Source: M1-B18 sp048264125
GTDB lineage: Bacteria; Bacillota; Clostridia; Peptostreptococcales; Natronincolaceae
Length of the DNA: 64,000 bases
Direction of reading: 5' to 3'
Assembly: GCA_048264125.1 (NCBI GenBank)
Contig: JBLXDM010000001.1
Span: 62,001-126,000 of the forward strand
Below are positions 8,875-18,108 of the stretch, piece by piece. The notes beneath the pieces are model-generated. The model made no database searches, was not told the DNA's origin, and saw only the letters and a list, made by a program, of their open reading frames with translations. The first letter of the stretch is position 1. Each line of letters begins with the position of its first letter. Position numbers and translations under genes: made by a program.

Positions 8875-8889
8875 GCGAGGAGGGGTAGT

Positions 8890-10044
8890 ATGTTTTTACA
8901 CAATTATATGTATCGGCTAAAATGCTTAATAAGGGATAAAGAGACGGTATTCTGGACCATGATATTTCCATTAGTACTGGCGACCCTATTCAATATGGCC
9001 TTTTCTAACATCGCCAATTTCGAAGGCTTTTCTCCCGTAAAGGTGGGGATTGTTGATAATCAAGAGCTTCAAGAGAACACGAATTTTCTGAGGGCATTAG
9101 CCTCTGTAACTGGAGAGGCAGCCGCAGCAGATGGTAGAGAATTATTTATAGTATCCTATGTTTCAAGGGAAGAGGCAGAGGCTTTGCTTCGGGACAATAA
9201 AATATCAGGATATATTTATATAGAGGAGGACATCAATTTAGTTGTAAAGCACACCGGCATTAACCAATCGATTATAAAGAGCTTTCTTGACGATTTCAAG
9301 CAAACCACCTCTACGGTTATGACCATAGTGAGCCGAAATCCCTTGGTTGATCAAGAGCTTCTCATCAACACAATAGCAGAAAGAAGTGAATATCTAAAGG
9401 AGCAGCCAATAGGCATGGAGAGCCCGGACCCTATGGTGGTGTATTTTTATTCCTTGATTGCTATGGCTTGTCTATATGGCGGCTTTTGGGGAATGAAGGA
9501 GGTTACGGCAATACAGGCAAACCAATCACCTCAGGGAGCAAGAATCAGCTTGGCACCTGCCCATAAGATGAAGCTTTTCTTGGCCTCGATGCTGGCGGCT
9601 ACCACCATCCAAATGGGCATTATTAGTGTGCTTTTGACGTATATGTCCTTTATCCTTAAGATAAGCTTTGGGGGAAGGCTAAGCTATATTATTTTGATCT
9701 GCTTAGTAGGTACTACTACAGGGGTAACCTTCGGCACCTTTATTTCATCAGTGGTTAAGAGGGGGGAGGGTATTAAAATTGGTATATTGATTGGTGTGAC
9801 CCAGATACTTTCTTTTCTTGCTGGCATGATGTATGACAAGATGAAATATATCATCAATACTAAGGCACCAATCTTAGGGATTCTGAATCCTATCAATCTC
9901 ATCGCTGATAGCTTCTATGCATTGTATTATTACGACAGCTACAATAAGTTCTTTATGAATATAGCCTACCTCTGTGGCTTTATCGTCGTATTTAGCATGA
10001 TTACCTATATGGTTTTAAGGAGGCAGAAATATGGTAGCATATAA
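8890..10044 (+). CDS. ABC-2 type permease subunit
   Basis: 384 aa. One N-terminal transmembrane helix (about 21-40) is followed by a 150-residue external domain and then five helices from about residue 185, the layout of YhaP/DrrB-like ABC-2 permeases. GAGGAGGGG precedes the ATG. The last 14 nt overlap the next permease gene, so expression is coupled. Together with the following gene it makes a heterodimeric membrane channel for the ATPase encoded at 7936. Confidence 0.9.
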   Translation: MFLHNYMYRLKCLIRDKETVFWTMIFPLVLATLFNMAFSNIANFEGFSPVKVGIVDNQELQENTNFLRALASVTGEAAAADGRELFIVSYVSREEAEALLRDNKISGYIYIEEDINLVVKHTGINQSIIKSFLDDFKQTTSTVMTIVSRNPLVDQELLINTIAERSEYLKEQPIGMESPDPMVVYFYSLIAMACLYGGFWGMKEVTAIQANQSPQGARISLAPAHKMKLFLASMLAATTIQMGIISVLLTYMSFILKISFGGRLSYIILICLVGTTTGVTFGTFISSVVKRGEGIKIGILIGVTQILSFLAGMMYDKMKYIINTKAPILGILNPINLIADSFYALYYYDSYNKFFMNIAYLCGFIVVFSMITYMVLRRQKYGSI

Positions 10045-11197
10045 GGCTTTTTTCAAGGTGATATATAAAAACCTCACGGTACTGATGATATATGTGGTTG
10101 TTTTCATCTCCTTAGCTATGGCCCTGGCAAATACCTACAGTCCGGCTGGAGAGGCAAGCTTCATCGACACCAAGGTAAATATCGTATTCATCAATTACGA
10201 TGAAGAAACCGAAATCGTAAAGGGACTTAGAGCCTACTTGGAAAAAAATGCGAATATTGTAGATATCCCCGATGAGACTGAAAAGCTTCAGGATGCTTTG
10301 TTCTTTAAGGAGGCTGAGTATATCATTAGGGTGCCAAGGGGCTTCTCAGAGGGCATTCTGATGGGAGAGACGCCACAGCTGGAAAGCACCGCGATACCAA
10401 CCTCCCCCAGCAGAATCTATATCGATAATATGTTAAACAAATATATGAATACTGTCAAAGCATACATTACAGCTATGGGGGATATTTCTCATGCTGAGCT
10501 GGTGAGGCTGGTGGCTATCGATTTAGAGGAAAAAATTCCAGTGGACTTAATAGATTCTCAAGCAGAGCTAGCTAATAATCAGAAACGGGCATATTATTTC
10601 AATTACATGTCCTATTCCATATTTGCGGTATTAATACTGGGGGTATGCACCGTAATGCTTGTATTCAACAAGCCGGACCTAAAGAAGAGGAATCTTTGCA
10701 CCCCTGTAAAAATAAAGCACATGAATTTACAGCTGGTGCTGGGAAATATCAGCTTTGCCCTTCTTACCTGGCTTGTTATGGTGCTGCCCAGCTTCATTCT
10801 TTACAGAGGCTTCATGTTTACCACAAAGGGACTTTTATATCTTCTAAACTCCTTGATCTTCACAATAGCAGCATTAAGTATAAGCTATCTTATAGGTAAT
10901 ATACTAAAAAGTCGAAATGCGATGTCAGGTGCCGCCAATGTAATAGCACTAGGCTCCAGCTTCATCAGCGGTGTGTTTGTGCCTCAGGAGTTTTTAGGCA
11001 GCACTGTTCAGAAGATCGCCAGCTTTACACCGACCTATTGGTATGTAAAATCCAATAATATTATTTCAGGTTTGGAGAGCTTTACAGCAGAAGGGCTAAG
11101 GCCTGTATTCTTAAACATGCTGGTTATAATAGGCTTTGCGGTAGCTATGTTTTCTATGGCAATGGTGATGATTAAGCAGTGGAGGGTGAGTAATTGA
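10031..11197 (+). CDS. ABC-2 type permease subunit
   Basis: 388 aa, same architecture as the preceding gene: TM1 at about 15-32, an extracytoplasmic domain, then a five-helix block from about 190. AGGAGG precedes its ATG, inside the end of the upstream gene. Last gene of the operon; a bidirectional terminator follows at 11240. Confidence 0.9.
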   Translation: MVAYKAFFKVIYKNLTVLMIYVVVFISLAMALANTYSPAGEASFIDTKVNIVFINYDEETEIVKGLRAYLEKNANIVDIPDETEKLQDALFFKEAEYIIRVPRGFSEGILMGETPQLESTAIPTSPSRIYIDNMLNKYMNTVKAYITAMGDISHAELVRLVAIDLEEKIPVDLIDSQAELANNQKRAYYFNYMSYSIFAVLILGVCTVMLVFNKPDLKKRNLCTPVKIKHMNLQLVLGNISFALLTWLVMVLPSFILYRGFMFTTKGLLYLLNSLIFTIAALSISYLIGNILKSRNAMSGAANVIALGSSFISGVFVPQEFLGSTVQKIASFTPTYWYVKSNNIISGLESFTAEGLRPVFLNMLVIIGFAVAMFSMAMVMIKQWRVSN

Positions 11198-11239
11198 TAA
11201 GGTAGGGTGTAGTATTTCCTCAAATAAAAAGTAATGAAG

Positions 11240-11271
11240 AGGCCCATTCTCATGTGCAAGAGGATGGGCCT
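11240..11271. terminator. Bidirectional intrinsic terminator
   Basis: An 11-bp stem (11240-11250 AGGCCCATTCT with 11261-11271, one G-U pair) and a 10-nt loop, between the convergent ABC-2 operon and the GntR/ABC operon. Confidence 0.8.
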
Positions 11272-11281
11272 TTAAATTGCC

Positions 11282-12067
11282 TTATTCCAGATTAAGCCTA
11301 TTCTTTAAAAACCTATTATTTACAGTAAATAATGCAGCAGTGAATACAGTTAAATAGATACCGAACAGACTTAATAATGTCTGAGCCTGTAGGGCAGAGG
11401 GGGCTATATCGAAGCCACTAAATAGGGTGTAACCCAGAAGTAAAATGGATACCACCATCACCAGCTGATTAGTTAAATAGATTACCCCATACATGCCGAA
11501 GGAAGCAATCAGCTTATTTTTGCTGAAGCTGTGGCCTATACTTATGGCTGTATAGATCATCATGATATTAGTAGTAACCAACAATAATGCAACAAAGGGT
11601 AATAGATAGATAAAGCTTACCCCCATGGTGTCCCTTAGAAGGCTAATTTGTGCGATGAATTCGCCCCAGGCATTACTGGTATCCGCCATTATCATGAAGG
11701 AGCAGAAGGTTATTATAACGCTTAATACCGTCCACATTGTGGCCACCACTAATTTGCTAGCAGTGTGCTTCCAGGTGGCAATCGGTAGTGTAAACATGAG
11801 GTATCCTTCATCCTGCAGCAAATTTTTATAAAACCTCTGCAGCATTAGTAAAGTGGTCATGGCGGCGATGCCTACAATTATTGCCATATAGCTTATAAAT
11901 GCGATGAGGGTAAAAAAGGTATAGAGGCTGAAGCCTGCAGATTCATTTATAATTTTTATTGGGTTAAGGACTCTGTTGATAATTGTAAATAAGATTAGAG
12001 TAAGGTATAATGGCAACAGAATTCTTGCTGTGGATTTAATTTCCCATTTTAAGAGCTTTCTTAGCAT
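11282..12067 (-). CDS. Membrane subunit of GntR-controlled ABC transporter
   Basis: 261 aa with six hydrophobic helices (roughly 13-33, 45-75, 100-128, 145-168, 180-205 and 220-245), a typical ABC-2-like permease found with YtrA-type regulators. GGGAGG precedes the ATG and the gene overlaps the ATPase gene by 7 nt. It is the last gene of the operon GntR-ATPase-permease. In YtrABCDEF-like systems such permeases respond to cell-wall or peptide antibiotics; for this copy that is only an inference. Confidence 0.8.
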   Translation of the reverse strand: MLRKLLKWEIKSTARILLPLYLTLILFTIINRVLNPIKIINESAGFSLYTFFTLIAFISYMAIIVGIAAMTTLLMLQRFYKNLLQDEGYLMFTLPIATWKHTASKLVVATMWTVLSVIITFCSFMIMADTSNAWGEFIAQISLLRDTMGVSFIYLLPFVALLLVTTNIMMIYTAISIGHSFSKNKLIASFGMYGVIYLTNQLVMVVSILLLGYTLFSGFDIAPSALQAQTLLSLFGIYLTVFTAALFTVNNRFLKNRLNLE

Positions 12068-12759
12068 TTAAATACCTCCCTGAACAAAGAGTCTACGGAT
12101 TTTCCGCTTTCCTGCCGGATTTCGTCCACACCTTCAGTAAGAACAACCTCTCCATCCTTTAAAAATATAACATAGTCAAGGATTTTTTCAATATCTGCTA
12201 TCAGATGGGTGGATATTATAATAGTTGCATTTTCGTTGTAGTTATTTAGGATAGTATCTAAAATATAATCTCTAGCAGCAGGGTCTACGCCACCAATAGG
12301 CTCATCCAAAAGATAAAGCTCTGCACTTCGACTCATCACCAATATGAGCTGTACCTTTTCCTTAGTACCCTTTGACATGGTTTTGAGCTTATCATTTGGA
12401 TCAATATTCAATCTTGCCAGCATATCGTAGGCCATCTCGGGGTTAAAATCCGCATAGAAGTCTTGAAAAAACTGTATTAACTGTGAGACCTTCATCCAAT
12501 CGTTTAAATAGGTTCTTTCAGGGAGATAGGACACGATTTTCTTCGTTTCTATCCCAGGTCTGTGGCCTGCGATCAATAGCTCTCCGCTGGTGGGGGTTAA
12601 TAGTTCGTTGCACAGCTTAATAAAGGTGCTCTTGCCGCTGCCATTGGGCCCTAAAAGCCCTATAATTTTACCGCGGGGAATAGAAAAGCTAATATGATTC
12701 AAGGCCCTTTTGGTGCCGAACACTTTAGTTAAATCATTGCACTCTAGTATATTACTCAT
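12061..12759 (-). CDS. ABC transporter ATP-binding protein, YtrB-like
   Basis: 232 aa. Walker A GLLGPNGSGKSTFI, signature region KTMSKGTKEKVQLILVMS (a relaxed form of LSGGQ common in the YtrB group), Walker B LYLLDEPIGGVDP and switch ISTHLIADIE are present. Start ATG has AAAGGAGG upstream and overlaps the GntR gene end by 8 nt. It forms an exporter with the following membrane protein under the YtrA-type regulator. Confidence 0.9.
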   Translation of the reverse strand: MSNILECNDLTKVFGTKRALNHISFSIPRGKIIGLLGPNGSGKSTFIKLCNELLTPTSGELLIAGHRPGIETKKIVSYLPERTYLNDWMKVSQLIQFFQDFYADFNPEMAYDMLARLNIDPNDKLKTMSKGTKEKVQLILVMSRSAELYLLDEPIGGVDPAARDYILDTILNNYNENATIIISTHLIADIEKILDYVIFLKDGEVVLTEGVDEIRQESGKSVDSLFREVFKC

Positions 12760-13132
12760 TTTTTGTATCCTCCTTTTGTAATGAAGAAGATAAGATGCTC
12801 AAAATTTCCTTATCATTGTAGCCCAGCTCCATCATTTTATCTAAAAAATTCGCAATATGATCCTGAGCCTTTTTTCTTTTAATCTCCTGAACCATTTTTA
12901 TATCCTCCGTCACGTATCTCCCGCTGGTGCGGTTAGTGTATAGCAGGCCATCCTCCTCAAGCTTTGCCAGAGCTCTTTGCATGGTGTTAGGGTTTACTGA
13001 GGCCTCCTTGGCAAGATCCCTAACCGAAGGAAGCTTAGTGCCGAGGGGAAAGACCCCTGTACATATCTTTAACTCAATTTGATCTATTAGCTGAGTGTAA
13101 ATAGGGCGATCAGATACTAGCTCCCAGGTCAT
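12752..13132 (-). CDS. GntR-family regulator, YtrA subfamily
   Basis: 126 aa, the short YtrA form with a GntR winged helix and a brief helical tail in place of a large effector domain. Characteristic motifs are RPIYTQLIDQIELKICTGVF, GTKLPSVRDLAKEASVNPNT and MQRALAKLEEDGLLYTNRTS. First gene of the ABC operon. A perfect 30-bp palindrome covers the -10 box of its promoter, so it very probably represses its own operon. Confidence 0.93.
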   Translation of the reverse strand: MTWELVSDRPIYTQLIDQIELKICTGVFPLGTKLPSVRDLAKEASVNPNTMQRALAKLEEDGLLYTNRTSGRYVTEDIKMVQEIKRKKAQDHIANFLDKMMELGYNDKEILSILSSSLQKEDTKNE

Positions 13133-13148
13133 GTAATCACTCCTTTGT

Positions 13149-13202
13149 ATTATTGTATTAAGTGCTTAATACAATAATACGTCTACAAAAAATAATTGTC
13201 AA
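13149..13202 (-). promoter_or_regulatory. Promoter and 30-bp palindromic operator of the YtrA-type operon
   Basis: Minus-strand TTGACA (13197-13202) and TATTAT (13174-13179) are 17 bp apart. A palindrome with perfect 14-bp arms (13149-13162 ATTATTGTATTAAG and 13165-13178) and a 2-nt centre overlaps the -10 and start site and ends about 17 bp before the GntR start codon. Confidence 0.85.
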
Positions 13203-13238
13203 GGATATAAATAAGAAAATACTTATACAAAATAATTA

Positions 13239-13286
13239 TTGACAACAAATTTAAAATAGAGTACGATTAAATTGAATGAACGTTCA
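13239..13286 (+). promoter_or_regulatory. Promoter and operator of the TetR-esterase operon
   Basis: TTGACA (13239-13244), 17 bp, TACGAT (13262-13267), followed by the 10-bp palindrome TGAACGTTCA at 13277-13286 inside the longer AATGAACGTTCAAT. The operator sits on the transcription start, fitting TetR autorepression. The site also rules out an upstream start codon at 13272. Confidence 0.75.
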
Positions 13287-13307
13287 ATCATAAAAGGTGG
13301 TGCTTGT

Positions 13308-13913
13308 ATGGCTAGAAAGAAAATGGATAATGATAGGATGCGGGAGGAAAGGAAAACGCAGATTCTCGCAGGGGCACTTCAGCTATTTGCATCTAAGGGT
13401 TTATTTGCTACCAAGATCAAGGATATAGCCGAGGCAGTAGGCATGGCACAAGGCCTGATCTATCATTATTATAAGTCAAAGGACGATATATATATAGAAT
13501 TAATAAATAATGCCCTGGATAAAATGAATGAAGCAGTATTATCATTAAAAGAGGCAGCTTTGCCGGCTCATGTCAAAATAAGCATGGCAATTGAGGAGCT
13601 TATTAAAACGATTAAAGAAAGTGATGATTTTACTCAGACCTGTCGCTTAATCACACATGCAACCAATTCTACCGCCATACCCGATAAGGTTAAACGTCTC
13701 ATTGATGAGAAGCGGGATATACCTTATCAGGAGCTGGCAAAAATCATAGCAGAGGGTCAAGGTGAAGGTAAGATTGTAGAGGGGGAGCCGATGGAGCTAT
13801 CAGTAGTATTCTGGACCTTTATCAATGGTCTTGCCACCTACAAGGCCACTCGACAGGAGGGCATTGTTATACCGGATTCTAAATTGCTTATAAAGATGTT
13901 TATAAAGGAATAA
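13308..13913 (+). CDS. TetR-family regulator
   Basis: About 201 aa; ATG 13308 follows AAAGGTGG. The TetR HTH is clear: QILAGALQLFASKGLFATKI, DIAEAVGMAQGLIYHYYKSK, DDIYIELI. The C-terminal helical domain has the ASAHTETHT-like/TetR_C pattern without a clear subfamily. It lies 37 bp upstream of an esterase gene in the same direction, and a palindrome at its own promoter suggests that both are under self-repression. Confidence 0.9.
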   Translation: MARKKMDNDRMREERKTQILAGALQLFASKGLFATKIKDIAEAVGMAQGLIYHYYKSKDDIYIELINNALDKMNEAVLSLKEAALPAHVKISMAIEELIKTIKESDDFTQTCRLITHATNSTAIPDKVKRLIDEKRDIPYQELAKIIAEGQGEGKIVEGEPMELSVVFWTFINGLATYKATRQEGIVIPDSKLLIKMFIKE

Positions 13914-13950
13914 TTGGGATTTCCATTCACCATAAAGGAGTTGAAAAGCA

Positions 13951-14874
13951 ATGCAGAGCTTAAGAAGTAAATTATTCATTGGTTTGATAAAGCATCGTCA
14001 TCTGTTTAAGCTAAAGCTTAAGCCAGAGGTAGTTGACGAGAGCTTTTCTGTAGTGGAGTTTCGAAGGAGTGTGGATAGTGCATCACTTAGGATGAAGCCA
14101 GACAAGAGGGTTAAAGTGGAGCCAACGAAAATAAATGATATGTACGGCGAGTGGATTATTCCCGAGAAGGCTCCTGAGGATAAGGTAATACTATATATTC
14201 ATGGAGGTGGCTTCATCTCCGGCTCATGCCTCACCCATAGAGGCCATGTTGCTAAATTTGCAATAGGGAGTCAAATTAAGGCATTACTATTTGACTATAG
14301 ATTAGCGCCGGAGCATCCTTATCCTGCTGCCCTTGATGATTGCCTTTCAGCATACCTTTGGCTGCTGGAGGAGGGCTATAAGCCATCAAGCATAATAATT
14401 GCGGGGGAATCCGCAGGGGCAACCCTGACCCTTTCAGCCCTGATTGCCTTAAGGGATAAGGGAATCAGCCTGCCGAGGGGAGCTGTATCCATTTCACCGG
14501 TTACCGACCTTACCTGTAGTGCAGATTCCTTCATCACTAATTACAAAAAGGATATAGCCCCTCTTAATTCCTGGTCTATATGGACAAAATACTATATAGG
14601 CGATAGTGACCCACACCTGCCTTGGCTCTCACCGCAAATGGCAGAGCTAAGCAATTTGCCTCCTATTCTATTATGTGTTGGCACCCACGAAATTCATCTG
14701 GATGATACGGTTAATTTTGCTAAAAAGGCCGAAGTTGCCGGTACACCCATAAACTTAAGGCTATGGGAGGGTATGATACATGCATTTCCTATTTTGTCTC
14801 CGTTATTTCCTGAGGCAAAGGAGGCAATGTCGGATATCTGTAGATTTATCAGAGCAAATCTAATAGAGAAGTAG
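13951..14874 (+). CDS. Alpha/beta hydrolase, hormone-sensitive lipase (acetyl esterase) family
   Basis: 307 aa. The HSL-family oxyanion motif HGGGFISGS, the nucleophile GESAGA, the acid region CVGTHEIHLDD and the catalytic His in GMIHAFPI are present with family spacing. DYRLAPEHPYPAALDD is the diagnostic HSL segment. It probably hydrolyses short acyl esters in the cytoplasm. The gene is in operon with the TetR gene and followed by a terminator, an arrangement used for inducible detoxification or ester utilisation (inference). Confidence 0.9.
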   Translation: MQSLRSKLFIGLIKHRHLFKLKLKPEVVDESFSVVEFRRSVDSASLRMKPDKRVKVEPTKINDMYGEWIIPEKAPEDKVILYIHGGGFISGSCLTHRGHVAKFAIGSQIKALLFDYRLAPEHPYPAALDDCLSAYLWLLEEGYKPSSIIIAGESAGATLTLSALIALRDKGISLPRGAVSISPVTDLTCSADSFITNYKKDIAPLNSWSIWTKYYIGDSDPHLPWLSPQMAELSNLPPILLCVGTHEIHLDDTVNFAKKAEVAGTPINLRLWEGMIHAFPILSPLFPEAKEAMSDICRFIRANLIEK

Positions 14875-14885
14875 CTGTGCACAAA

Positions 14886-14912
14886 AGACCTCCCCAAAGG
14901 AGGTTTTTTATT
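14886..14912 (+). terminator. Intrinsic terminator after the esterase
   Basis: ACCTCC (14888-14893) pairs with GGAGGT (14899-14904), extended by flanking A-T and G-U pairs, followed by TTTTTTATTTT. The remaining 14913-15027 shows no gene. Confidence 0.8.
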
Positions 14913-15027
14913 TTAAGCAGATATTTAATCTTTATGAAGTAAAGGCATGTGAGCTTGCAATACAGGCCCTGCAGAAGAAGAAATATCCCTCAAAAGTCAG
15001 AAAACTTAAATATTTACGATTTTAATA

Positions 15028-15082
15028 TTGACAACGTTCTCATAGATATACTAATATATTATTATACTAATATATTAGTATA
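15028..15082 (+). promoter_or_regulatory. TRAP/uronate promoter with cre-like site and palindromic operators
   Basis: TTGACA at 15028-15033 with TAATAT at 15052-15057. The 16 bases from 15028 (TTGACAACGTTCTCAT) match the CcpA cre consensus at all but one fixed position and overlap the -35. A perfect 20-bp palindrome (15063-15082) lies downstream of the -10, and its first 15 bp are also found 16 bp upstream at 15047-15061. The palindrome is probably the site of the GntR/FCD regulator encoded at 18109; catabolite repression through CcpA is also likely. Confidence 0.7.
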
Positions 15083-15115
15083 TCAGTCTTAAAAATTATC
15101 GAGGGAGAGATGGAA

Positions 15116-16120
15116 ATGAAGAGAAAAATGTTATTGGCATTATCACTGGTACTTATCTTGACAATCCTTTCTGCATGTTCAACAAATGCACCTGCTGACA
15201 ACAATCAGGATGACAGCACCACCTATGTGCTTAAGGTAGGTATGGTTGTTACTGATCAGGACCCTATGTATCTTGGTGCTATGGAGCTAAAGAAAAATGT
15301 TGAAGCTCGCACCAATGGCAGATTAAAGGTTGAGGTTTACCCAAGCTCTCAGCTTGGCGACACCAAGGATGTTATGGAGCAAGCAAAAATGGGTGCAAAT
15401 GTTGCTGCAATTTCTGATGCTGCATTAATGTCCGAAATCGTTCCTGAGATCGGTGTACTGGCTGCGCCTTATGTGGTTGATAGCTACGAAGAAGCTGAAA
15501 AGCTTGTAACATCTGATTTGTTCAAGGGCTGGTACGACAAGGTGTCCACCAGCGGATATAAAGTACTATCCTTCAACTGGTATCAAGGGGCGAGACATTT
15601 TATGACCAATACGCTGGTGGAGAAGCCTGAGGACTTAAATGGTCTTAGAGTTAGAACACCGGGCTCACCTATATTTACTGATTCTGTTAATGCCATGGGG
15701 GCAAATGCGACTGCTCTAGCATGGGGAGAGGTATATCCTGGACTTCAGCAAAAGGTTGTTGATGGCTTCGAGGCTCAGTATCCTGCAATCGTTGGTGCAA
15801 GGCTGTACGAGATATCAAAATACATAGCCAAGACTGGACATTTCCAGCTTATGACGCCGATCATCGTAGGTAATACCTTCTTTGAATCCTTACCTGAGGA
15901 TATTCAGCAAATCCTGGTGGAGGAGGCTGAAAATGCAGGAAGCTACGCATCTGAAAAGACATTAAGTGGGTTAGCTGAAAATGAAGCGCTAATGAAATCT
16001 GAAGGAGTTACAATTACAGAGGTGGACATAGCGCCTTTTAAAGAAGCAAGCCAGAGCGTATATGAAAAAAATAATCTTTTGGAAGCAAAGAAGCAGGTTG
16101 ACGCTTTATTAGGTAAGTAG
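15116..16120 (+). CDS. TRAP transporter substrate-binding lipoprotein, DctP family
   Basis: About 334 aa. ATG 15116 is chosen because GGGAG is 8 nt upstream; the ATG at 15110 is too close. Signal peptide with lipobox ILSAC (Cys21), so it is a membrane-anchored lipoprotein. The mature part is a DctP fold: YPSSQLGDTKDVMEQAKMG, then the ligand-arginine region LRVRTPGSP, and the VDGFEAQYPA segment near the binding site. It is the first of three TRAP genes placed with uxaC, uxuA and uxuB-like genes, so glucuronate or galacturonate is the expected ligand (inference from context). Confidence 0.92.
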   Translation: MKRKMLLALSLVLILTILSACSTNAPADNNQDDSTTYVLKVGMVVTDQDPMYLGAMELKKNVEARTNGRLKVEVYPSSQLGDTKDVMEQAKMGANVAAISDAALMSEIVPEIGVLAAPYVVDSYEEAEKLVTSDLFKGWYDKVSTSGYKVLSFNWYQGARHFMTNTLVEKPEDLNGLRVRTPGSPIFTDSVNAMGANATALAWGEVYPGLQQKVVDGFEAQYPAIVGARLYEISKYIAKTGHFQLMTPIIVGNTFFESLPEDIQQILVEEAENAGSYASEKTLSGLAENEALMKSEGVTITEVDIAPFKEASQSVYEKNNLLEAKKQVDALLGK

Positions 16121-16153
16121 TATTAACATTAGTTCCTCAAAAGGAGTGGTATA

Positions 16154-16672
16154 GTGAATACTGTTTTAAACTCAATTAAAAAAGCTGAAGCCTTTATAGG
16201 AACGGTGTTTATAGTTTTTATCGTCCTGCTGGTTTTTATAGCAGCGCTGGTTAGATGGCTGGGCTATCCGATAGCCTGGTCCATCGACGTCGCGCAGTTA
16301 TTATTTGGCTGGGTAGTGTTTTTAGGGGCAGATGTTGCCCTTAAAAACGACAGCCACATTGGGGTGGATATGGTTATAAACAAGCTTCCCTTTAAGGCAA
16401 AAAAGGCAGTTAAGATTATTAATTATATTTGCATTCAATTATTTTTGATGGTGATAATTTATTATGGCGTAAGGCTTTCCATACAGAATTACGAAAGACT
16501 ATTTAATACGCTACGGCTAAGCTATTCCTACGCTACTATAAGCGTTCCAGTGGGCTGCTCCCTCATGTTTTTAACAATATGTGAAAAGATAATAAGAGCA
16601 GCGCAGGAGACGGAAAATGATGTGCTATTAGACAATGAGGATATTCAGAAGGGAGAGGTTGGACCATGGTAG
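16154..16672 (+). CDS. TRAP transporter small permease, DctQ family
   Basis: 172 aa with four hydrophobic helices and the DctQ signature IAWSIDVAQLLFGWVVFLGA followed by the charged HIGVDM motif. It starts at GTG 16154, 7 nt after AAGGAG. It overlaps the large permease gene by 7 nt. It forms the membrane part of a Na+-coupled TRAP importer with the next gene. Confidence 0.93.
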   Translation: MNTVLNSIKKAEAFIGTVFIVFIVLLVFIAALVRWLGYPIAWSIDVAQLLFGWVVFLGADVALKNDSHIGVDMVINKLPFKAKKAVKIINYICIQLFLMVIIYYGVRLSIQNYERLFNTLRLSYSYATISVPVGCSLMFLTICEKIIRAAQETENDVLLDNEDIQKGEVGPW

Positions 16673-17958
16673 TATTAGGATTGCTCTTTATTTTATTTCT
16701 TATAATGGGAATGCCCCTTGCCTTCACGATAGGGATTTCCAGCTTATCCTTTTTTGTAGTTCAATCAAATCTTCCCTTTGCCATTGCAGTACAGAAGATG
16801 ATATCTGCTACTCAATCCTTCCCCCTTTTAGCAGTGCCCTTCTTTGTAATGGCAGGGAATTTAATGAATGCGGCAGGAATTACAGAAAGACTGGTTAAGT
16901 TCTCCATCACCCTTACAGGTCATCTAACCGGGGGCTTGGCGCAGGTTTCTGTAATACTATCAACCTTAATGGGAGGGGTTTCGGGTTCTGCAGTTGCGGA
17001 TGCCGCAATGGAATCCAGATTATTGGGACCTGATATGACAAAGCAGGGCTATCCAAAGGGCTACAGTGCAGCAGTAATAGGCTTAACCTCCTTAATTACA
17101 GCTACTATTCCCCCAAGTGTCGGACTTATACTATATGGCTTTACCGGAGAGGTCTCTATCGGAAAGCTTTTTGTTGCAGGAATTATACCGGGGGTTATGA
17201 TGTGCGGAATCCTGATGACCACTGTACATTTCACAATGAAGTCAAAGGAAAAAAAAGGTGTTTGCGTTATTCCTAAGATGAAAAAAGCAACAGCAGGAGA
17301 GGTATTTAAATCAATGTTTGAAAGCTTTTGGGCATTGCTGTTTCCCGTTGTATTAATTGTAACCATTAGATTTGGTATTTTTACACCCTCAGAGGCCGGC
17401 GCCTTTGCAGTGGTTTATGCCTTTATAATAGGGACCTTTGTTTACAAGGAGCTAAGCTTTAAGGGGGCCATTGAGGTATTACGTCAAACGGTAAATGATA
17501 ATGGGATGATTATGCTGATTATAGCCTGCTCCGGAATTTTCGGCTACGTCATTGTATACAATCAATTACCACAAACACTAGCCCAATTCATAACTGGAAT
17601 TACAACACATCCTCAGCTGCTGCTATTTATCATTTTAGCCTTCCTCTTTGTTGCAGGGATGTTTATGGAGGCAACGGTAAATACTTTACTATTAACGCCG
17701 ATCTTCCTTCCGATAATAAAAAGCGTAGGCATCGACCCTGTGCATTTTGGAATTCTTATGATGACAATAATCACTATGGGCGGCATGACTCCTCCGGTGG
17801 GGGTAACAATGTATACCACCTGCCAGCTAATAGGATGCCCTACAGAGGAATATGTAAAGGAGTCCATGCCCTTTGTGGCGGTGATAGTACTTCAGGTAGC
17901 TTTTCTGGCATTCTTTCCACAAATAGTAATGTGGCTGCCTAACCTGTTATTCCCGTAG
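16666..17958 (+). CDS. TRAP transporter large permease, DctM family
   Basis: 430 aa, about 12 membrane segments. DctM landmarks include VPFFVMAGNLMNAAGITERL, MGGVSGSAVADAA, TATIPPSVGLILYG, MFMEATVNTLLLTPIFLP and the late MGGMTPPVGVTMY. It is the ion/substrate-translocating subunit of the putative uronate TRAP system. A 138-bp gap follows without a clear terminator, so read-through into the regulator and uxa/uxu genes is possible. Confidence 0.94.
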   Translation: MVVLGLLFILFLIMGMPLAFTIGISSLSFFVVQSNLPFAIAVQKMISATQSFPLLAVPFFVMAGNLMNAAGITERLVKFSITLTGHLTGGLAQVSVILSTLMGGVSGSAVADAAMESRLLGPDMTKQGYPKGYSAAVIGLTSLITATIPPSVGLILYGFTGEVSIGKLFVAGIIPGVMMCGILMTTVHFTMKSKEKKGVCVIPKMKKATAGEVFKSMFESFWALLFPVVLIVTIRFGIFTPSEAGAFAVVYAFIIGTFVYKELSFKGAIEVLRQTVNDNGMIMLIIACSGIFGYVIVYNQLPQTLAQFITGITTHPQLLLFIILAFLFVAGMFMEATVNTLLLTPIFLPIIKSVGIDPVHFGILMMTIITMGGMTPPVGVTMYTTCQLIGCPTEEYVKESMPFVAVIVLQVAFLAFFPQIVMWLPNLLFP

Positions 17959-18108
17959 CATTGAAGATAAGCCGTGGGAACTATCGCAGTAAATTACTTT
18001 AGATTAAATACAAAAAATAATTCATATATGATAGAATTAAATTGATTTAGCATAAAATGGAACGTAATTCTGTCAATACAATAAATCTATAATTTTATGG
18101 AGGGCTGT

